A DNA stretch of 64,000 bases from Thiotrichales bacterium 19S3-11 (GCA_021713295.1 JAKJJU010000006.1:40709-104708); one strand, 5' to 3'. Counted from the first letter of the stretch, positions 18,901 through 29,889 are shown. Notes: generated by a model not told the origin, from the sequence alone. Numbers and translations are program-made.

Positions 18901-19460
18901 TTGAACTTTAATAGTCCATAACAAACATTTCCTGAAACTTTATGTTTTGTCAGTTGCAACTTTTTATTTTCTAGAATTAAATCAAGTTTGGTTTTTGCAT
19001 CCATTTCAAAATAAATTAGGCCATTTTGTTTAAGTAATTGATTTTGTAGTATCAGAGTTACTAATTCAGGTAAAAGTTCAGCTGAAAAGGGAGGGTCAAG
19101 AAAAATAAGATCATAACGATGATCAAGCTTACTTAATAATTTTAATGCATCACCAGATAAGCAAGTTGAATTTTCAGCATCAAGCATTGTTAGATTTTTT
19201 TTAAGTTGTATATACGCTAATTTAGCTTTTTCTATAAATGTACAACTAGATGCTCCTCTAGATAAGGCTTCAATGCCCAGAGCTCCACTGCCAGCAAATA
19301 CATCTAAACAGTCACTGTCTATAATATCATGACTTAGCCAGTTAAATACGGTTTCTCGAATACGATCAGAAGTTGGACGTAACTGTTGAATATTAGACGG
19401 GAATGATAATTTTCGGCTACGCCACTTACCACCAATAATACGTAAAATTTGATTTTTCAT
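18897..19460 (-). CDS. rsmD: 16S rRNA (guanine(966)-N2)-methyltransferase RsmD
   Basis: The 187-residue protein has the complete RsmD pattern: RIIGGKWRSRKLSFP at the N-terminus, RPTSDRIRETVFNWL, the SAM-binding DVFAGSGALGIEALSRGA, and the catalytic DLIFLDPPF. It methylates G966 of 16S rRNA in the assembled small subunit. It is the last gene of a minus-strand run with the two M16 peptidases and lptFG, starting 9 nt after the upstream stop. Confidence 0.95.
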   Translation of the reverse strand: MKNQILRIIGGKWRSRKLSFPSNIQQLRPTSDRIRETVFNWLSHDIIDSDCLDVFAGSGALGIEALSRGASSCTFIEKAKLAYIQLKKNLTMLDAENSTCLSGDALKLLSKLDHRYDLIFLDPPFSAELLPELVTLILQNQLLKQNGLIYFEMDAKTKLDLILENKKLQLTKHKVSGNVCYGLLKFN

Positions 19461-19469
19461 TTTATATCG

Positions 19470-20843
19470 TTATGTTTTTGCTTCAGTTGCATTACCCACG
19501 GTTACAGTTACCATATGATTCAAATTAATAATACGATCAAAGGTATCTTTGACTTGAGATCGATCGATTACTTCAACTTTATGCATGTAGGTATCAAGAT
19601 AATTAAGAGGTAGGTTATAAAATCCAATAATACTTAATAAATTAAGCTTGCTACGATTCGTTGCCATTGATAGCGGAAAGCTGCCGATAAGATATTTTTT
19701 TGCTAACGTTAAGTTTTCTTCTGTTGGACCATTTTTATTAAAATTTGAAAGAACTTCGTTAATTGTATCAATACTTTCGTATGCTTTATCATTACGTGTT
19801 TTTGCTTCAACTAAAAAGACGCCTTTAACTTGCATAGTACGAAGCATGCTATGGACACCATATGCTAAACCTTTATCTTTTCGAACACGTTGAAATAACA
19901 GTGAACTCATGCCATCACCACCAAGAATTTGATTGGCAACCATTAGTGCAAAAAATTCATCGCTACCTTTTTTAATGCTTAAAGTACCTTTAACAATGGT
20001 TGTTTGATTAGATGGAAACGGTATATGAATTGTTTGAGATTTAGATAAGGGTTTTGGCTCTTTAATGGGCTGAGCTCTTTCACCTTTAGGCATATTTTTA
20101 ATAATTTGATTAGAAATTTCTCGGGCAGTTTTTTCACTGATATCACCAATAATTGCAATAGAAGCATTGCTGGCAAGATAGTATCGATTATAAAAGTCTT
20201 TAGCATCTTTTAGAGAAATGCTCATGACAGACTCGCTTGTTCCATCAATGGCATGGCCATAAGGGTGATCTGGATATAGTGCATGCATTAGTGCTTTATA
20301 AGCAACATCGTCTGGATATTGTTCATCCATTGCTATGGAGGTTAGTTGTTGTTTTTTTGCACGTTCGAACTGTAACTCAGGAAAGGTTGGTGTGGTTAAT
20401 ATTCGTTGGAATATAGTAACAGAAGGTGTTAAATATTCTGGCATAGACATAGATCGTAACGTAAATGTTGCAGCATCACGTGATGAATGTTCACTATAAT
20501 GTGCTCCCTGTAATGTTAATTGGTTGATAAGCTCATCTTCATCCATGCCTTTAACGCCAGTCTCAAGTAGACTAGCAGTTAGTGAGGCTAGGCCGAATAA
20601 GTTAGCATCATATGCAGAGCCGGCTTGAAAACTAACTTGAATATCAACGATTGGTACTTCATTACTTTGAATGAAGAGGACTTTTGCTCCATTTTCTGTT
20701 TGCCAACTAATAATTTCAGGCTTATCTGAATTATTGAGTGGTTTTTCTAATTTATTTTCAGATGCAATTGCGTTTATGGTCATGCTAACTCCAGTAATGA
20801 TCATTAAAGTTTTTAGAAGATTTTTAAATTTTAAATACATCAT
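19470..20843 (-). CDS. M16-family peptidase-like subunit lacking the zinc motif
   Basis: The 457-residue protein begins with a signal-type segment (LKTLMIITGVSMTINAIA) and has the two M16 half-domains. At the position of the HxxEH zinc site it reads LFGLASLTASLLETG, so catalytic histidines and glutamate are absent. The R/Y element of the C-terminal half is present (DKGLAYGVHSML). In M16B pairs such a subunit supports the active partner encoded next to it, 7 nt upstream. Both are probably periplasmic. Some family members are called PqqL or YmxG-like; the substrate is unknown. Confidence 0.85.
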   Translation of the reverse strand: MMYLKFKNLLKTLMIITGVSMTINAIASENKLEKPLNNSDKPEIISWQTENGAKVLFIQSNEVPIVDIQVSFQAGSAYDANLFGLASLTASLLETGVKGMDEDELINQLTLQGAHYSEHSSRDAATFTLRSMSMPEYLTPSVTIFQRILTTPTFPELQFERAKKQQLTSIAMDEQYPDDVAYKALMHALYPDHPYGHAIDGTSESVMSISLKDAKDFYNRYYLASNASIAIIGDISEKTAREISNQIIKNMPKGERAQPIKEPKPLSKSQTIHIPFPSNQTTIVKGTLSIKKGSDEFFALMVANQILGGDGMSSLLFQRVRKDKGLAYGVHSMLRTMQVKGVFLVEAKTRNDKAYESIDTINEVLSNFNKNGPTEENLTLAKKYLIGSFPLSMATNRSKLNLLSIIGFYNLPLNYLDTYMHKVEVIDRSQVKDTFDRIINLNHMVTVTVGNATEAKT

Positions 20844-20850
20844 TAAGTCC

Positions 20851-22218
20851 TTAAGATGATTCTTTCTGCCTTAAATAAGTAATGGTCATATTATCTTCTA
20901 CTAAGTATTTATTTGCGACTTGTTGTATTTGTTCTGGGGTAACTTCTAATAAATATTTAAGATATTCTTGAGCCTGTTCAGGGCTTAGGCCAATTGATGC
21001 AAACGAGCCAAGTAAGTATGCTTGTGAATTTAAGGAGTCCATTGAGTAAACTTTACTAGCCAGAACGTTGACTTTAACGCGTTGTAATTCAGTTTCGCTG
21101 ATAAGGTCATGTTTTAAGCTTTCGATTTGAGCAATAATGCCTTTTTCAAGTAATTCTAATGTAAAATTAGGCGTTGGTAGCGCAAATACAATTAGTTGTG
21201 TGCCATTTATTGCAAATGGTTCATATTCAGAGCTAATTGATGTGGCGACTTCTTTTTTTCTTATCAAATTAGTTTGTAATCTTGACGATGCGTTTCCGCC
21301 TAAAATAGAGTCTAATACCATCAGAGCATAAGGTTCCCAAGCATTTTCTGCTGTTTTTATACTTGGCGTATTATAACCAATTATAATAGTGGGAACTTCC
21401 ACTTTAGGGCGTTTGACATCAACACGTTGAATACCGGATGCAGGTTGTACATAATGAACTTTTTGTATAGGCAACGTTGCCTTTGGAATAGCATTAAAAT
21501 AATGCTTGGCTTCTTCATAGACTGCTTTTGGATCAACATCACCAACGACAACTAGTGTGGCATTATTAGGTGCATACCATTGTTTATACCATTGATTTAG
21601 ATCATCTAGTTGGTATTGTTCGATGTCACCTCGCCAGCCAATGATTGGATGATGTCTTGGGTTGGATAAATTTGCAGCTGCCATATGACGTTCGAAAGCA
21701 TAACCAATTGGGTTATCTTCAGTACGCATATTTCTTTCTTCTAGAACAACTTGCTTTTCTTTATCAAATAAATGTTGCTCTAGTTGTAGTTGATGCATAC
21801 GATCAGATTCAATTTCAAAACTTAGCTTTAAATTATCTTTACCCCAATACTGATAGTATGCAGTATAGTCATAGGATGTAAATGCATTTTGTTGGCCGCC
21901 ATTTTCTTCTACTAATTGATCAATATCGCCAGGTTTGAACTGTTTTGTTCCTTTGAACATCATATGCTCTAACATGTGAGAAATGCCGGTAATGCCATTA
22001 GGTTCGTAGGTTGATCCAACACGATACCAAATTTGTGACAAAACGACAGGTGCTCTATGATCCGGTTTTATAATAATTTTAAGCCCATTATCTAGTGTGT
22101 ACTCATAGATTGGATTACTCTCTGGTAAGCTAATTTCTTTAGCTGATTCGGCATATGAGCTGCTCATTGTCAACAAACTTAAAGTTAATGCTGAAGAAAG
22201 CGTTGATTTGAAAGTCAT
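20851..22218 (-). CDS. M16-family zinc metallopeptidase, catalytic subunit
   Basis: The 455-residue protein has a signal peptide (ends near SSSYA), then an N-terminal M16 domain with the inverted zinc motif HMLEH at residues 81-85, and a second domain with the later half motif region. The downstream glutamate expected about 70 residues on is plausible within EKQVVLEERNMR. It is predicted to degrade peptides in the periplasm, in complex with the zinc-less partner encoded next. It lies 45 nt downstream of lptG. Confidence 0.9.
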   Translation of the reverse strand: MTFKSTLSSALTLSLLTMSSSYAESAKEISLPESNPIYEYTLDNGLKIIIKPDHRAPVVLSQIWYRVGSTYEPNGITGISHMLEHMMFKGTKQFKPGDIDQLVEENGGQQNAFTSYDYTAYYQYWGKDNLKLSFEIESDRMHQLQLEQHLFDKEKQVVLEERNMRTEDNPIGYAFERHMAAANLSNPRHHPIIGWRGDIEQYQLDDLNQWYKQWYAPNNATLVVVGDVDPKAVYEEAKHYFNAIPKATLPIQKVHYVQPASGIQRVDVKRPKVEVPTIIIGYNTPSIKTAENAWEPYALMVLDSILGGNASSRLQTNLIRKKEVATSISSEYEPFAINGTQLIVFALPTPNFTLELLEKGIIAQIESLKHDLISETELQRVKVNVLASKVYSMDSLNSQAYLLGSFASIGLSPEQAQEYLKYLLEVTPEQIQQVANKYLVEDNMTITYLRQKESS

Positions 22219-22263
22219 TGAGTTAAATGCTCCTTTGTTTAAAGAATATTTTTAAATTTAATT

Positions 22264-23331
22264 TTATTCTCTCATTTTTATAAATAAAAAGATAAGTACA
22301 ATCATGAAAATAACACTGGGCGAAGACGCACCAATTAGAGCGGGTAGATTATAAACTTCTGAAAAAGGCCCAAAAAATTGGTTAATAATGAAAAAGATAA
22401 ATCCTAATAATAAGCCAGCTAATATTTTCAAACCCATTGCAGATGAACGCATAGGACCAAATACAAAAGGTACGGCCATGAGCATTAAAATAATAACTGA
22501 TATGGGCTGAAAGATTTTTTGCCAAAATTGTAATTCAAGTAAATTCGTATCTTCCAAATTTTGTTTTTTAAACTCAATATATTCCCACAGCGAGAATAGA
22601 TTTAAATAATCAGGATTGACACCGATAACATTAACAAGTTTTGGTGGAATTAAGTTTTTCCAAACTGCTTGTTCATCTTTATTTGTCTCAACCTGCTTAA
22701 AGGTTAAGTCAGTTGTTGTTATATGGTTGACTGTCCATTGATCATTTTTAAATTCAGCATTATCAGCTAATGTAATTGATTTTAGTTGGTTATCTTCAAT
22801 TTTGTAACGAGTAATATTAACTAATTCATGTTGAGCAAAAGATCCATTGACATGAATAAAATCCTTACCACTTTTAAACCATAATGACTGACTACCTGAA
22901 AGAGTAGCGCTACTGTCACCTGAAGCAATTGCTTTATAGATGTCAGCTTCTTTATTATAACGAGGCCCAAACCAAGCACCTAGGGCAAAGCAAAGTATCA
23001 TTAGTAGAACACTGGCAACAATCACACCTTTTGAAATTTGAAATATTGAGCAGCCAGCAGCACGCATAACAATTAACTCACTATTGTTTGCAAGGATACC
23101 AAGCCCCATTAAAGAGCCAAGTAAACAACCCATAGGTAGAATTAGATAGAGGTTATAAGGAATTTCATAGATCACATAAATAAAGGCACTAATTGTTGTA
23201 TAGTTTCCTGTTCCCACATCACCCATTTGAGCGATGAATGTAAAAATGATGAAAATAGCAATAATGCTTAAAGTAACAATCATGGTTGTCATTAGAACCG
23301 TTTTAGCTACATAGCGTGTGAGTCTAAGCAT
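22264..23331 (-). CDS. lptG: LPS export ABC transporter permease LptG
   Basis: The 355-residue protein has three N-terminal and three C-terminal membrane helices around a periplasmic jellyroll domain (~130-250), as in LptG. Landmarks are IPYNLYLILPMGCLLGSLMGLG, NSELIVMRAAGCS in the coupling helix, and the C-terminal VFGPMRSSAMGLKI. With LptF and LptB2 it extracts lipopolysaccharide from the inner membrane. Its start overlaps lptF by 8 nt. It is placed second, as in most gammaproteobacteria. Confidence 0.93.
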   Translation of the reverse strand: MLRLTRYVAKTVLMTTMIVTLSIIAIFIIFTFIAQMGDVGTGNYTTISAFIYVIYEIPYNLYLILPMGCLLGSLMGLGILANNSELIVMRAAGCSIFQISKGVIVASVLLMILCFALGAWFGPRYNKEADIYKAIASGDSSATLSGSQSLWFKSGKDFIHVNGSFAQHELVNITRYKIEDNQLKSITLADNAEFKNDQWTVNHITTTDLTFKQVETNKDEQAVWKNLIPPKLVNVIGVNPDYLNLFSLWEYIEFKKQNLEDTNLLELQFWQKIFQPISVIILMLMAVPFVFGPMRSSAMGLKILAGLLLGFIFFIINQFFGPFSEVYNLPALIGASSPSVIFMIVLIFLFIKMRE

Positions 23332-24460
23332 TTTTATTTCCTGTTATCTTTTTTTTCTTAGCCATAGGTTGGTAACTAAATATTGGACCATTAAGTTTTA
23401 AAATAACCATTAAAGCGACTAAACCAAATAAGAGATGCACCCACCATAAACCGATCCAAGGTGGAATATAGCCACTATCTAACCAGGATTTTGCAATGGA
23501 TAATAAATTAAAATAGGCGACAAAAACGATGACAGCTGGAAGGATACGTCCATATCTGCCTTGTCTTGGGTTAACTTTACATAGAGCAACCGCAATCATG
23601 GTAGTAACAAAAAGTGCAATTGGAAAACTAAATCGCCACTGAAACTCTGAAGAAGCTTCTATAGAATGATCTTCCATTAATTGAATTAGCGGCATGCTTT
23701 CATAGGATTGATATCGTGAAGAATTTTGGTTACCAGTATCTATAAATTGTGATGCAGTTTTAAACTTGGCTTGCTGGTAATTATCTTCACCTGGGATGCC
23801 TTGGTAGAAGTAGCCATTTTCTAATACAACGTATTTATTACCTTTAGCATCTGTTTGTTGATGACCTGAAGGCGCTACAATGGTAACAGCTTTTTGGGCT
23901 TTACCATCAGATGGTTTATCATTTTGTTGATAAATAAAAACATTATGTAGTGTGTTGTCTGTTGTATCTATTCTTTCAACATAGATCACTTGTTTTCCAT
24001 CGTTAAATGTCATAATTTTTCCAGGCTGTAGAAAATTAAGTACATTTTCACTACTTACATTATTTTGTACTGAATTTTTAAAACTCAGCATATAAGGTAT
24101 TAATGATAAGCTCAGATAGCATTCAACAATAAAAATAAATAGAATGGGAAAAAATGTAATAGCAAGTAGTCTTAGCCAGCTCATTCCACAAGCGAACGCA
24201 ACAGTTAATTCATTATTACTGAATAAACGACCATAAACTAATAAGATTGAGAAAAAATAGCTAACAGGTAATAAATAAGCAATATATTTTGGCAGCATAA
24301 TACCTAATAGTTGAATGACTGCAGAACCAGTTAAGCCGCCACTTGCCGCTATGTTTAAATATCGAATAAACATATTACTAATAACAAGGACTAATAAAAT
24401 TGTGACAACTGCAAGCATTGCATGAACAACTTCGCGGTTTAGGTATCTTAAAATTTGCAA
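23324..24460 (-). CDS. lptF: LPS export ABC transporter permease LptF
   Basis: The 378-residue protein has the same six-helix plus jellyroll layout as LptG. Typical segments are LLGIMLPKYIAYLLPVSYFF, NNELTVAFACGMSW in the coupling helix, and IMTFNDGKQVIYVERID in the periplasmic domain. Together with LptG it forms the transmembrane core of the Lpt machine; the ATPase LptB is not in this window. It starts 171 nt from the divergent pepA, an arrangement conserved in gammaproteobacteria. Confidence 0.93.
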   Translation of the reverse strand: MQILRYLNREVVHAMLAVVTILLVLVISNMFIRYLNIAASGGLTGSAVIQLLGIMLPKYIAYLLPVSYFFSILLVYGRLFSNNELTVAFACGMSWLRLLAITFFPILFIFIVECYLSLSLIPYMLSFKNSVQNNVSSENVLNFLQPGKIMTFNDGKQVIYVERIDTTDNTLHNVFIYQQNDKPSDGKAQKAVTIVAPSGHQQTDAKGNKYVVLENGYFYQGIPGEDNYQQAKFKTASQFIDTGNQNSSRYQSYESMPLIQLMEDHSIEASSEFQWRFSFPIALFVTTMIAVALCKVNPRQGRYGRILPAVIVFVAYFNLLSIAKSWLDSGYIPPWIGLWWVHLLFGLVALMVILKLNGPIFSYQPMAKKKKITGNKNA

Positions 24461-24631
24461 ATTGCTTTACTCCGATAAGCTATCAATTCTTTCCCTTGCT
24501 TATCATAATTGAAACTTAAGACTTAGCCAAATAAATTGCAAAAAAAATACTTATTTACTTGAAAAAAATAATAAACGCTGCAAAATTGAGTTTAATCTTA
24601 AATTATCCTATGGCATACGATGAGGTGAATA

Positions 24632-26131
24632 ATGGAGTATGTTGTTAAAAGTGGAAATCCTGAAAAACAGAGAACTGCTGCACTGGTTTTGGGTGTTTTT
24701 GAGGGAAGAAAACTTTCACATGATGGCGAATCAGTAGATAAAGCGTCAAATGGGGCATTAAGTAAAATTTTGCGCCGAGGCGATATTGAAGGTAGTCTTG
24801 GTCAAACTTTGATGTTATTTAATATAGAAGGAACCTTGGCAGATCGAGTGCTTTTGGTTGGTTGCGGAAAAGAAAAGGATTTAGATGCGACTAAGTTTCG
24901 TCAGATTATAAAAAAAATGGTTAATACGTTGAATGAAACCGGTGCAATGGATGCAGTATGTTATTTGACGCAATTAAACATTAAAGGCGTTGAAAACTCG
25001 TTTAGGGTTCGTCATGCGATTGAGTCAACGATAGAGACCTTGTATCGTTTTGATCAGTTTAAATCGAAAAAGAAAGAGATTAGAAGACCATTACGTAAAT
25101 TAACATTAACTGTTCCATCTAGGGCAGAGCTTAATGTTGCAGAGAAGGCTCTAAAAGAAGGAAAGGCCATTGCTGAAGGTGTATCTTTTACGAAAGATTT
25201 ACAGAATATGCCGCCAAATGTTTGTTCACCAGAGTATTTAAAAAACCAAGCAGAAACCTTATCTAAATCATATCAAAAACTGGATTTAGAAGTGCTAGAT
25301 AAAGCGAAGATGCAGCAGTTGAATATGGGAGCACTTTTAGCTGTCTCAGATGGTAGCGACTTTGATCCATTTTTGATCTCTTTAAACTATAGAGGTGCAA
25401 AATCAAATCAAAAACCTGTTGTTCTAGTCGGTAAAGGATTAACTTATGATACCGGTGGGCTATGCTTAAAGCCTTGGACTGGGATGCCCGCGATGAAAAT
25501 GGACATGTCAGGTGGTGCTGCTGTTATGGGCATTATTAAAACAGTTGCAGAACTTAAGCTACCAATTAATATTATTGGCGTTGTTGCAGCAGTTGAAAAT
25601 GCGATTGATGGTAAATCATTTAGGCCAGGTGATGTATTAACAAGTATGTCAGGACAGACGATAGAAGTAATTAATACAGATGCTGAAGGTCGTTTGGCAT
25701 TATGTGATGCGCTAACGTATGTCGAGAAGTATGATCCAGATGTTATTATCGATATTGCAACGTTAACTGGAGCAATGATTGTGGCATTAGGTAATGATTT
25801 AACGGGGGTTTTTGGTAATCATAGCCCGCTTATTAATGATTTATTGAATGCAGGTCGTCAAACAGGAGATGTCGGTTGGCATATGCCGCTTCATGAGCCG
25901 TATCAAGCACAACTTAAAAGTGACATTGCGGATATGAAAAATTTAGGCTTAGGTGGAGCTGGTAGTTCAGTAGCTGGACTATTCCTTAAACGTTTTGTTA
26001 AAAAATCTCGTTGGGCACATTTAGATATTGCTGGTTCTTCAATGGGTGATTTTAGTAAAGCAGCTGCAACCGGGCGTCCTGTTCCAATGATTATGCAGTA
26101 CTTATTAAATCGCTTGGGCGAACAATACTAA
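24632..26131 (+). CDS. pepA: Leucyl aminopeptidase PepA (M17)
   Basis: The 499-residue protein matches cytosolic M17 aminopeptidases. The two-metal site is visible as VGKGLTYDTGGLCLKP (near residue 265) and NTDAEGRLAL (near 347), and the substrate region as DIATLTGAMIVALG. It removes N-terminal residues from peptides as a hexamer, and in E. coli also acts as an architectural DNA-binding protein. GAGGTGA just before ATG 24632 supports the start. Confidence 0.95.
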   Translation: MEYVVKSGNPEKQRTAALVLGVFEGRKLSHDGESVDKASNGALSKILRRGDIEGSLGQTLMLFNIEGTLADRVLLVGCGKEKDLDATKFRQIIKKMVNTLNETGAMDAVCYLTQLNIKGVENSFRVRHAIESTIETLYRFDQFKSKKKEIRRPLRKLTLTVPSRAELNVAEKALKEGKAIAEGVSFTKDLQNMPPNVCSPEYLKNQAETLSKSYQKLDLEVLDKAKMQQLNMGALLAVSDGSDFDPFLISLNYRGAKSNQKPVVLVGKGLTYDTGGLCLKPWTGMPAMKMDMSGGAAVMGIIKTVAELKLPINIIGVVAAVENAIDGKSFRPGDVLTSMSGQTIEVINTDAEGRLALCDALTYVEKYDPDVIIDIATLTGAMIVALGNDLTGVFGNHSPLINDLLNAGRQTGDVGWHMPLHEPYQAQLKSDIADMKNLGLGGAGSSVAGLFLKRFVKKSRWAHLDIAGSSMGDFSKAAATGRPVPMIMQYLLNRLGEQY

Positions 26132-26134
26132 TAA

Positions 26135-26160
26135 AATCTTTAGTAAAGGATTACTTTTTT
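26135..26160 (+). terminator. Possible rho-independent terminator after pepA
   Basis: An imperfect hairpin (AATCTTTAG...AAAGGATT, one bulge) is followed by ACTTTTTT. The stem is short and AT-rich, so termination is only plausible. It sits between pepA and guaB. Confidence 0.35.
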
Positions 26161-26187
26161 ATTTCCAAAATTTATAAATATTGGTAG

Positions 26188-27699
<1,512 letters not shown>

Positions 27700-27781
27700 C
27701 CATCGGTTAAATTTGGACTACGAATTTTTAAAATCTTAAGGTAAAATACATAAAAGCTAAAAAGTGAGGTATAAAAGAACA

Positions 27782-28366
27782 ATGACTTCAACGGCAACGC
27801 CATCTGTGAATAGTGAATTTATTGAAGAAGTATTACGTGATGCAACAGAAATTGTTTCAGAAGCAAGTTTAATGAAAGCTTTTGATAAAATGGCTGAAGC
27901 AATTACTGTATCATTAAAAGATAAAGAGCCATTATTTTTATGTGTAATGAATGGCGGATTTATGATGGCAGCTGAAGTTTTAAAACGTTTAAAATTTCCA
28001 CTGAAGATGCATTATATTCATGCAACACGTTATAATGATACCTGTTTTGGCTCTCAAATCGAATGGATTCAGAGACCACCAAAAGAAATACAGGGACGAG
28101 AAGTTGTTTTATTAGATGACATTTTAGACGGTGGTATTACCTTGGCTGAAATTAAAAAACATTGCCTTGAACTTGGGGCTAAAAAAGTGCACACAGCTGT
28201 GATGCTAGATAAAAAAGCCAATAGAGAGCATGAAGGATTAAAATCAGCTGATTTTATAGGGCTTGAAATTCCGGATGAATATGTATTTGGCTTTGGGTTA
28301 GATTACCATGGGTATTTGCGTAATGTTCCAAGTATTTTTGCTGCAGCTAAACATCATTATGTTTAA
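27782..28366 (+). CDS. hpt: Hypoxanthine-guanine phosphoribosyltransferase
   Basis: ATG 27782, with GAGGT at 27766-27770, is preferred over GTG 27764. The 194-residue protein has the PRPP-binding motif VVLLDDILDGGITL, the flexible loop HATRYNDTCFGSQIEW, and VMNGGFMMAAEVLKRL forming the PPi loop. It salvages hypoxanthine and/or guanine to IMP/GMP. Its position right after guaB makes a small purine cluster, and tatD follows 13 nt later. Exact base preference is not resolvable. Confidence 0.87.
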   Translation: MTSTATPSVNSEFIEEVLRDATEIVSEASLMKAFDKMAEAITVSLKDKEPLFLCVMNGGFMMAAEVLKRLKFPLKMHYIHATRYNDTCFGSQIEWIQRPPKEIQGREVVLLDDILDGGITLAEIKKHCLELGAKKVHTAVMLDKKANREHEGLKSADFIGLEIPDEYVFGFGLDYHGYLRNVPSIFAAAKHHYV

Positions 28367-28379
28367 TGGAATTAAATAA

Positions 28380-29144
28380 ATGTTAATTGATTCTCATTGC
28401 CACCTAAATCGACTTAAAGCTGAAATTGAATTAGATCAAGTTATTAAGAACGCACAATCTAGGGGCATAGATAAAATTATCTCAATTGCTGTTGATTTGG
28501 AAGAAATTGATGAGATAAGATCAATAGCAGAGCGCTATGAAGGTGTTTATTTTACGGTAGGTAAGCATCCAAGCGAATTTGATGGGCAGAATGTTACTTT
28601 TGAGCAGTTAGTTCATTTGTCAGCGCATCCTAAATGTGTTGGTATCGGTGAAACTGGATTAGATTATCATTATAATACCGAAGAGACTTATGAGGATCAA
28701 AAGTCACGTTTTATTACACATCTTAAAGTTGCAAAGGCAGTAAATAAACCAGTCATTGTGCATACAAGAGCAGCGAATAAAGACACAATTGAAATTTTAA
28801 ATACCTATGCTAAAGATTCTGTAAAAGGTGTTTTACATTGTTTTACCGAGTCTTATGAGTTAGCAAAAGCAGCACTTGATTTAGGCTTTTATATTTCATT
28901 TTCAGGTATTGTAACCTTTAAAAATGCCCAAGATATAAGAGAAGTGGCTAAAAAAATACCTTTGGAGCGGATTCTAATTGAAACGGATGCACCTTATCTT
29001 ACCCCTGTACCATTTAGAGGTAAGCCAAACTATCCAGAGTATGTTTATTATGTTGCAACGTCTCTAGCAGAGTATTTAAATATTCCATTTGAAGAGTTTT
29101 CTCAAATTACAAAGTCAAATACTGAATCTTTATTTTCCATATAA
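28380..29144 (+). CDS. TatD-family metal-dependent deoxyribonuclease (YcfH-like)
   Basis: The 254-residue TIM-barrel hydrolase has the metal ligands of the family: DSHCHLNRL at the N-terminus, GIGETGLDYHY near residue 90, PVIVHTRAA near 125, VLHCFTESYELA near 150, and LIETDAPYLTPVPFRGKPNYP near 200. TatD proteins are 3'-5' DNases or related phosphohydrolases. The YcfH subtype is likely given PFRGKPNYPEYV. It is the last gene before the phage-tail locus. Confidence 0.9.
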   Translation: MLIDSHCHLNRLKAEIELDQVIKNAQSRGIDKIISIAVDLEEIDEIRSIAERYEGVYFTVGKHPSEFDGQNVTFEQLVHLSAHPKCVGIGETGLDYHYNTEETYEDQKSRFITHLKVAKAVNKPVIVHTRAANKDTIEILNTYAKDSVKGVLHCFTESYELAKAALDLGFYISFSGIVTFKNAQDIREVAKKIPLERILIETDAPYLTPVPFRGKPNYPEYVYYVATSLAEYLNIPFEEFSQITKSNTESLFSI

Positions 29145-29152
29145 TAATAAAA

Positions 29153-29244
29153 ACCTCCTGATTCAATTCGATAAATAAGCCAATTTTATCACCAATAATC
29201 TTATAAATTTAATGATAAATAAGTAGATCATTATCATAGGAGGT
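29153..29244 (+). promoter_or_regulatory. Candidate SD-sequestering leader of the tail locus
   Basis: ACCTCCT at 29153-29159 is the exact reverse complement of the ribosome-binding site AGGAGGT at 29238-29244, which serves the first tail-locus gene at ATG 29252. In a transcript reading through from tatD the two could pair and hide the ribosome-binding site. No clear promoter is seen in between. Confidence 0.4.
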
Positions 29245-29251
29245 GGTAATT

Positions 29252-29488
29252 ATGTTTGAAAATGATATTAAAAATAAATTTTACGACATTGATAGCATTT
29301 GTGATTATTTTAATGTAGATAACTCAATTGCTTATAGTTCTATAATAGATAAAAATAAGCCAATTGAAACGACAATTATATCAGTATTAGGTTTAGATAA
29401 AGAAAATATACGAAAAAAATATCAGCATATTGCGGCTTTAGATAAATTTTTATATCAATATCATTTTGACAATTTGGAGGTTATGTAA
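29252..29488 (+). CDS. Small putative DNA-binding regulator (Ner-like, tentative)
   Basis: ATG 29252 has a perfect AGGAGGT 7 nt upstream; an in-frame GTG at 29243 overlaps that site and is rejected. The 78-residue protein ends in TTIISVLGLDKENIRKKYQHI, reminiscent of the last helix of Ner/Nlp-type winged DNA-binding domains (IIAxALGxxPExIWPSRY). The first half (DSICDYFNVDNSIAYSSI) could hold the helix-turn-helix. Its stop overlaps the next start (TAATG). A regulatory role is inferred from position at the head of the locus. Confidence 0.45.
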   Translation: MFENDIKNKFYDIDSICDYFNVDNSIAYSSIIDKNKPIETTIISVLGLDKENIRKKYQHIAALDKFLYQYHFDNLEVM

Positions 29489-29889
29489 TGGGAAATATGC
29501 ACTATAAGATGTTAAGAAATGTTGTTGGTGAAACATATACAAAAAATATCTGTGATTATTTACAAGAAAAGGGAACAGATCGAATATTAATTCCAGCTAA
29601 ATATAAAATGAGATCAAACCTATCTGACATATTACCAGAATCTATCTTTAAAAAACTAGTAACTGAATTAGGTGGTATGCGTTTAAGGCCAGTAGAAATA
29701 ACAGAAAGTGATCGTTTAAGGATCACTCAAAGAGCAGTCAGTATTTTAGAAAAAGAATTAACGGAAGATGAAATAGCTTTAGTTTTACAGCGCTCAGTTC
29801 GTACGATTCGTTATGCTTATCGGTATAACAAAAGCGAAGATATCCATCAATCTCAACAACAAGTAAAGCAGATGAGTTTATTTGATTAG
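29488..29889 (+). CDS. Mor/C-like transcription activator candidate
   Basis: The 133-residue protein is translationally coupled to the gene before it. Its plan resembles Mu Mor/C activators: an N-terminal helical part (LRNVVGETYTKNICDYLQ), a central beta segment (RILIPAKYKMRSN, LGGMRLRPVEI), and a C-terminal helix-turn-helix (LTEDEIALVLQRSVRTIRYAYRY). Mor-family proteins activate middle or late phage promoters, so it could switch on the tail operon. The similarity is by eye only, but helix-turn-helix DNA binding is likely. Confidence 0.5.
   Translation: MGNMHYKMLRNVVGETYTKNICDYLQEKGTDRILIPAKYKMRSNLSDILPESIFKKLVTELGGMRLRPVEITESDRLRITQRAVSILEKELTEDEIALVLQRSVRTIRYAYRYNKSEDIHQSQQQVKQMSLFD

Noticed and set aside
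19470..20843. Degraded pseudogene because the zinc motif is missing
   Set aside because: The frame is full length and the paired arrangement with an active M16 subunit is a known functional design.
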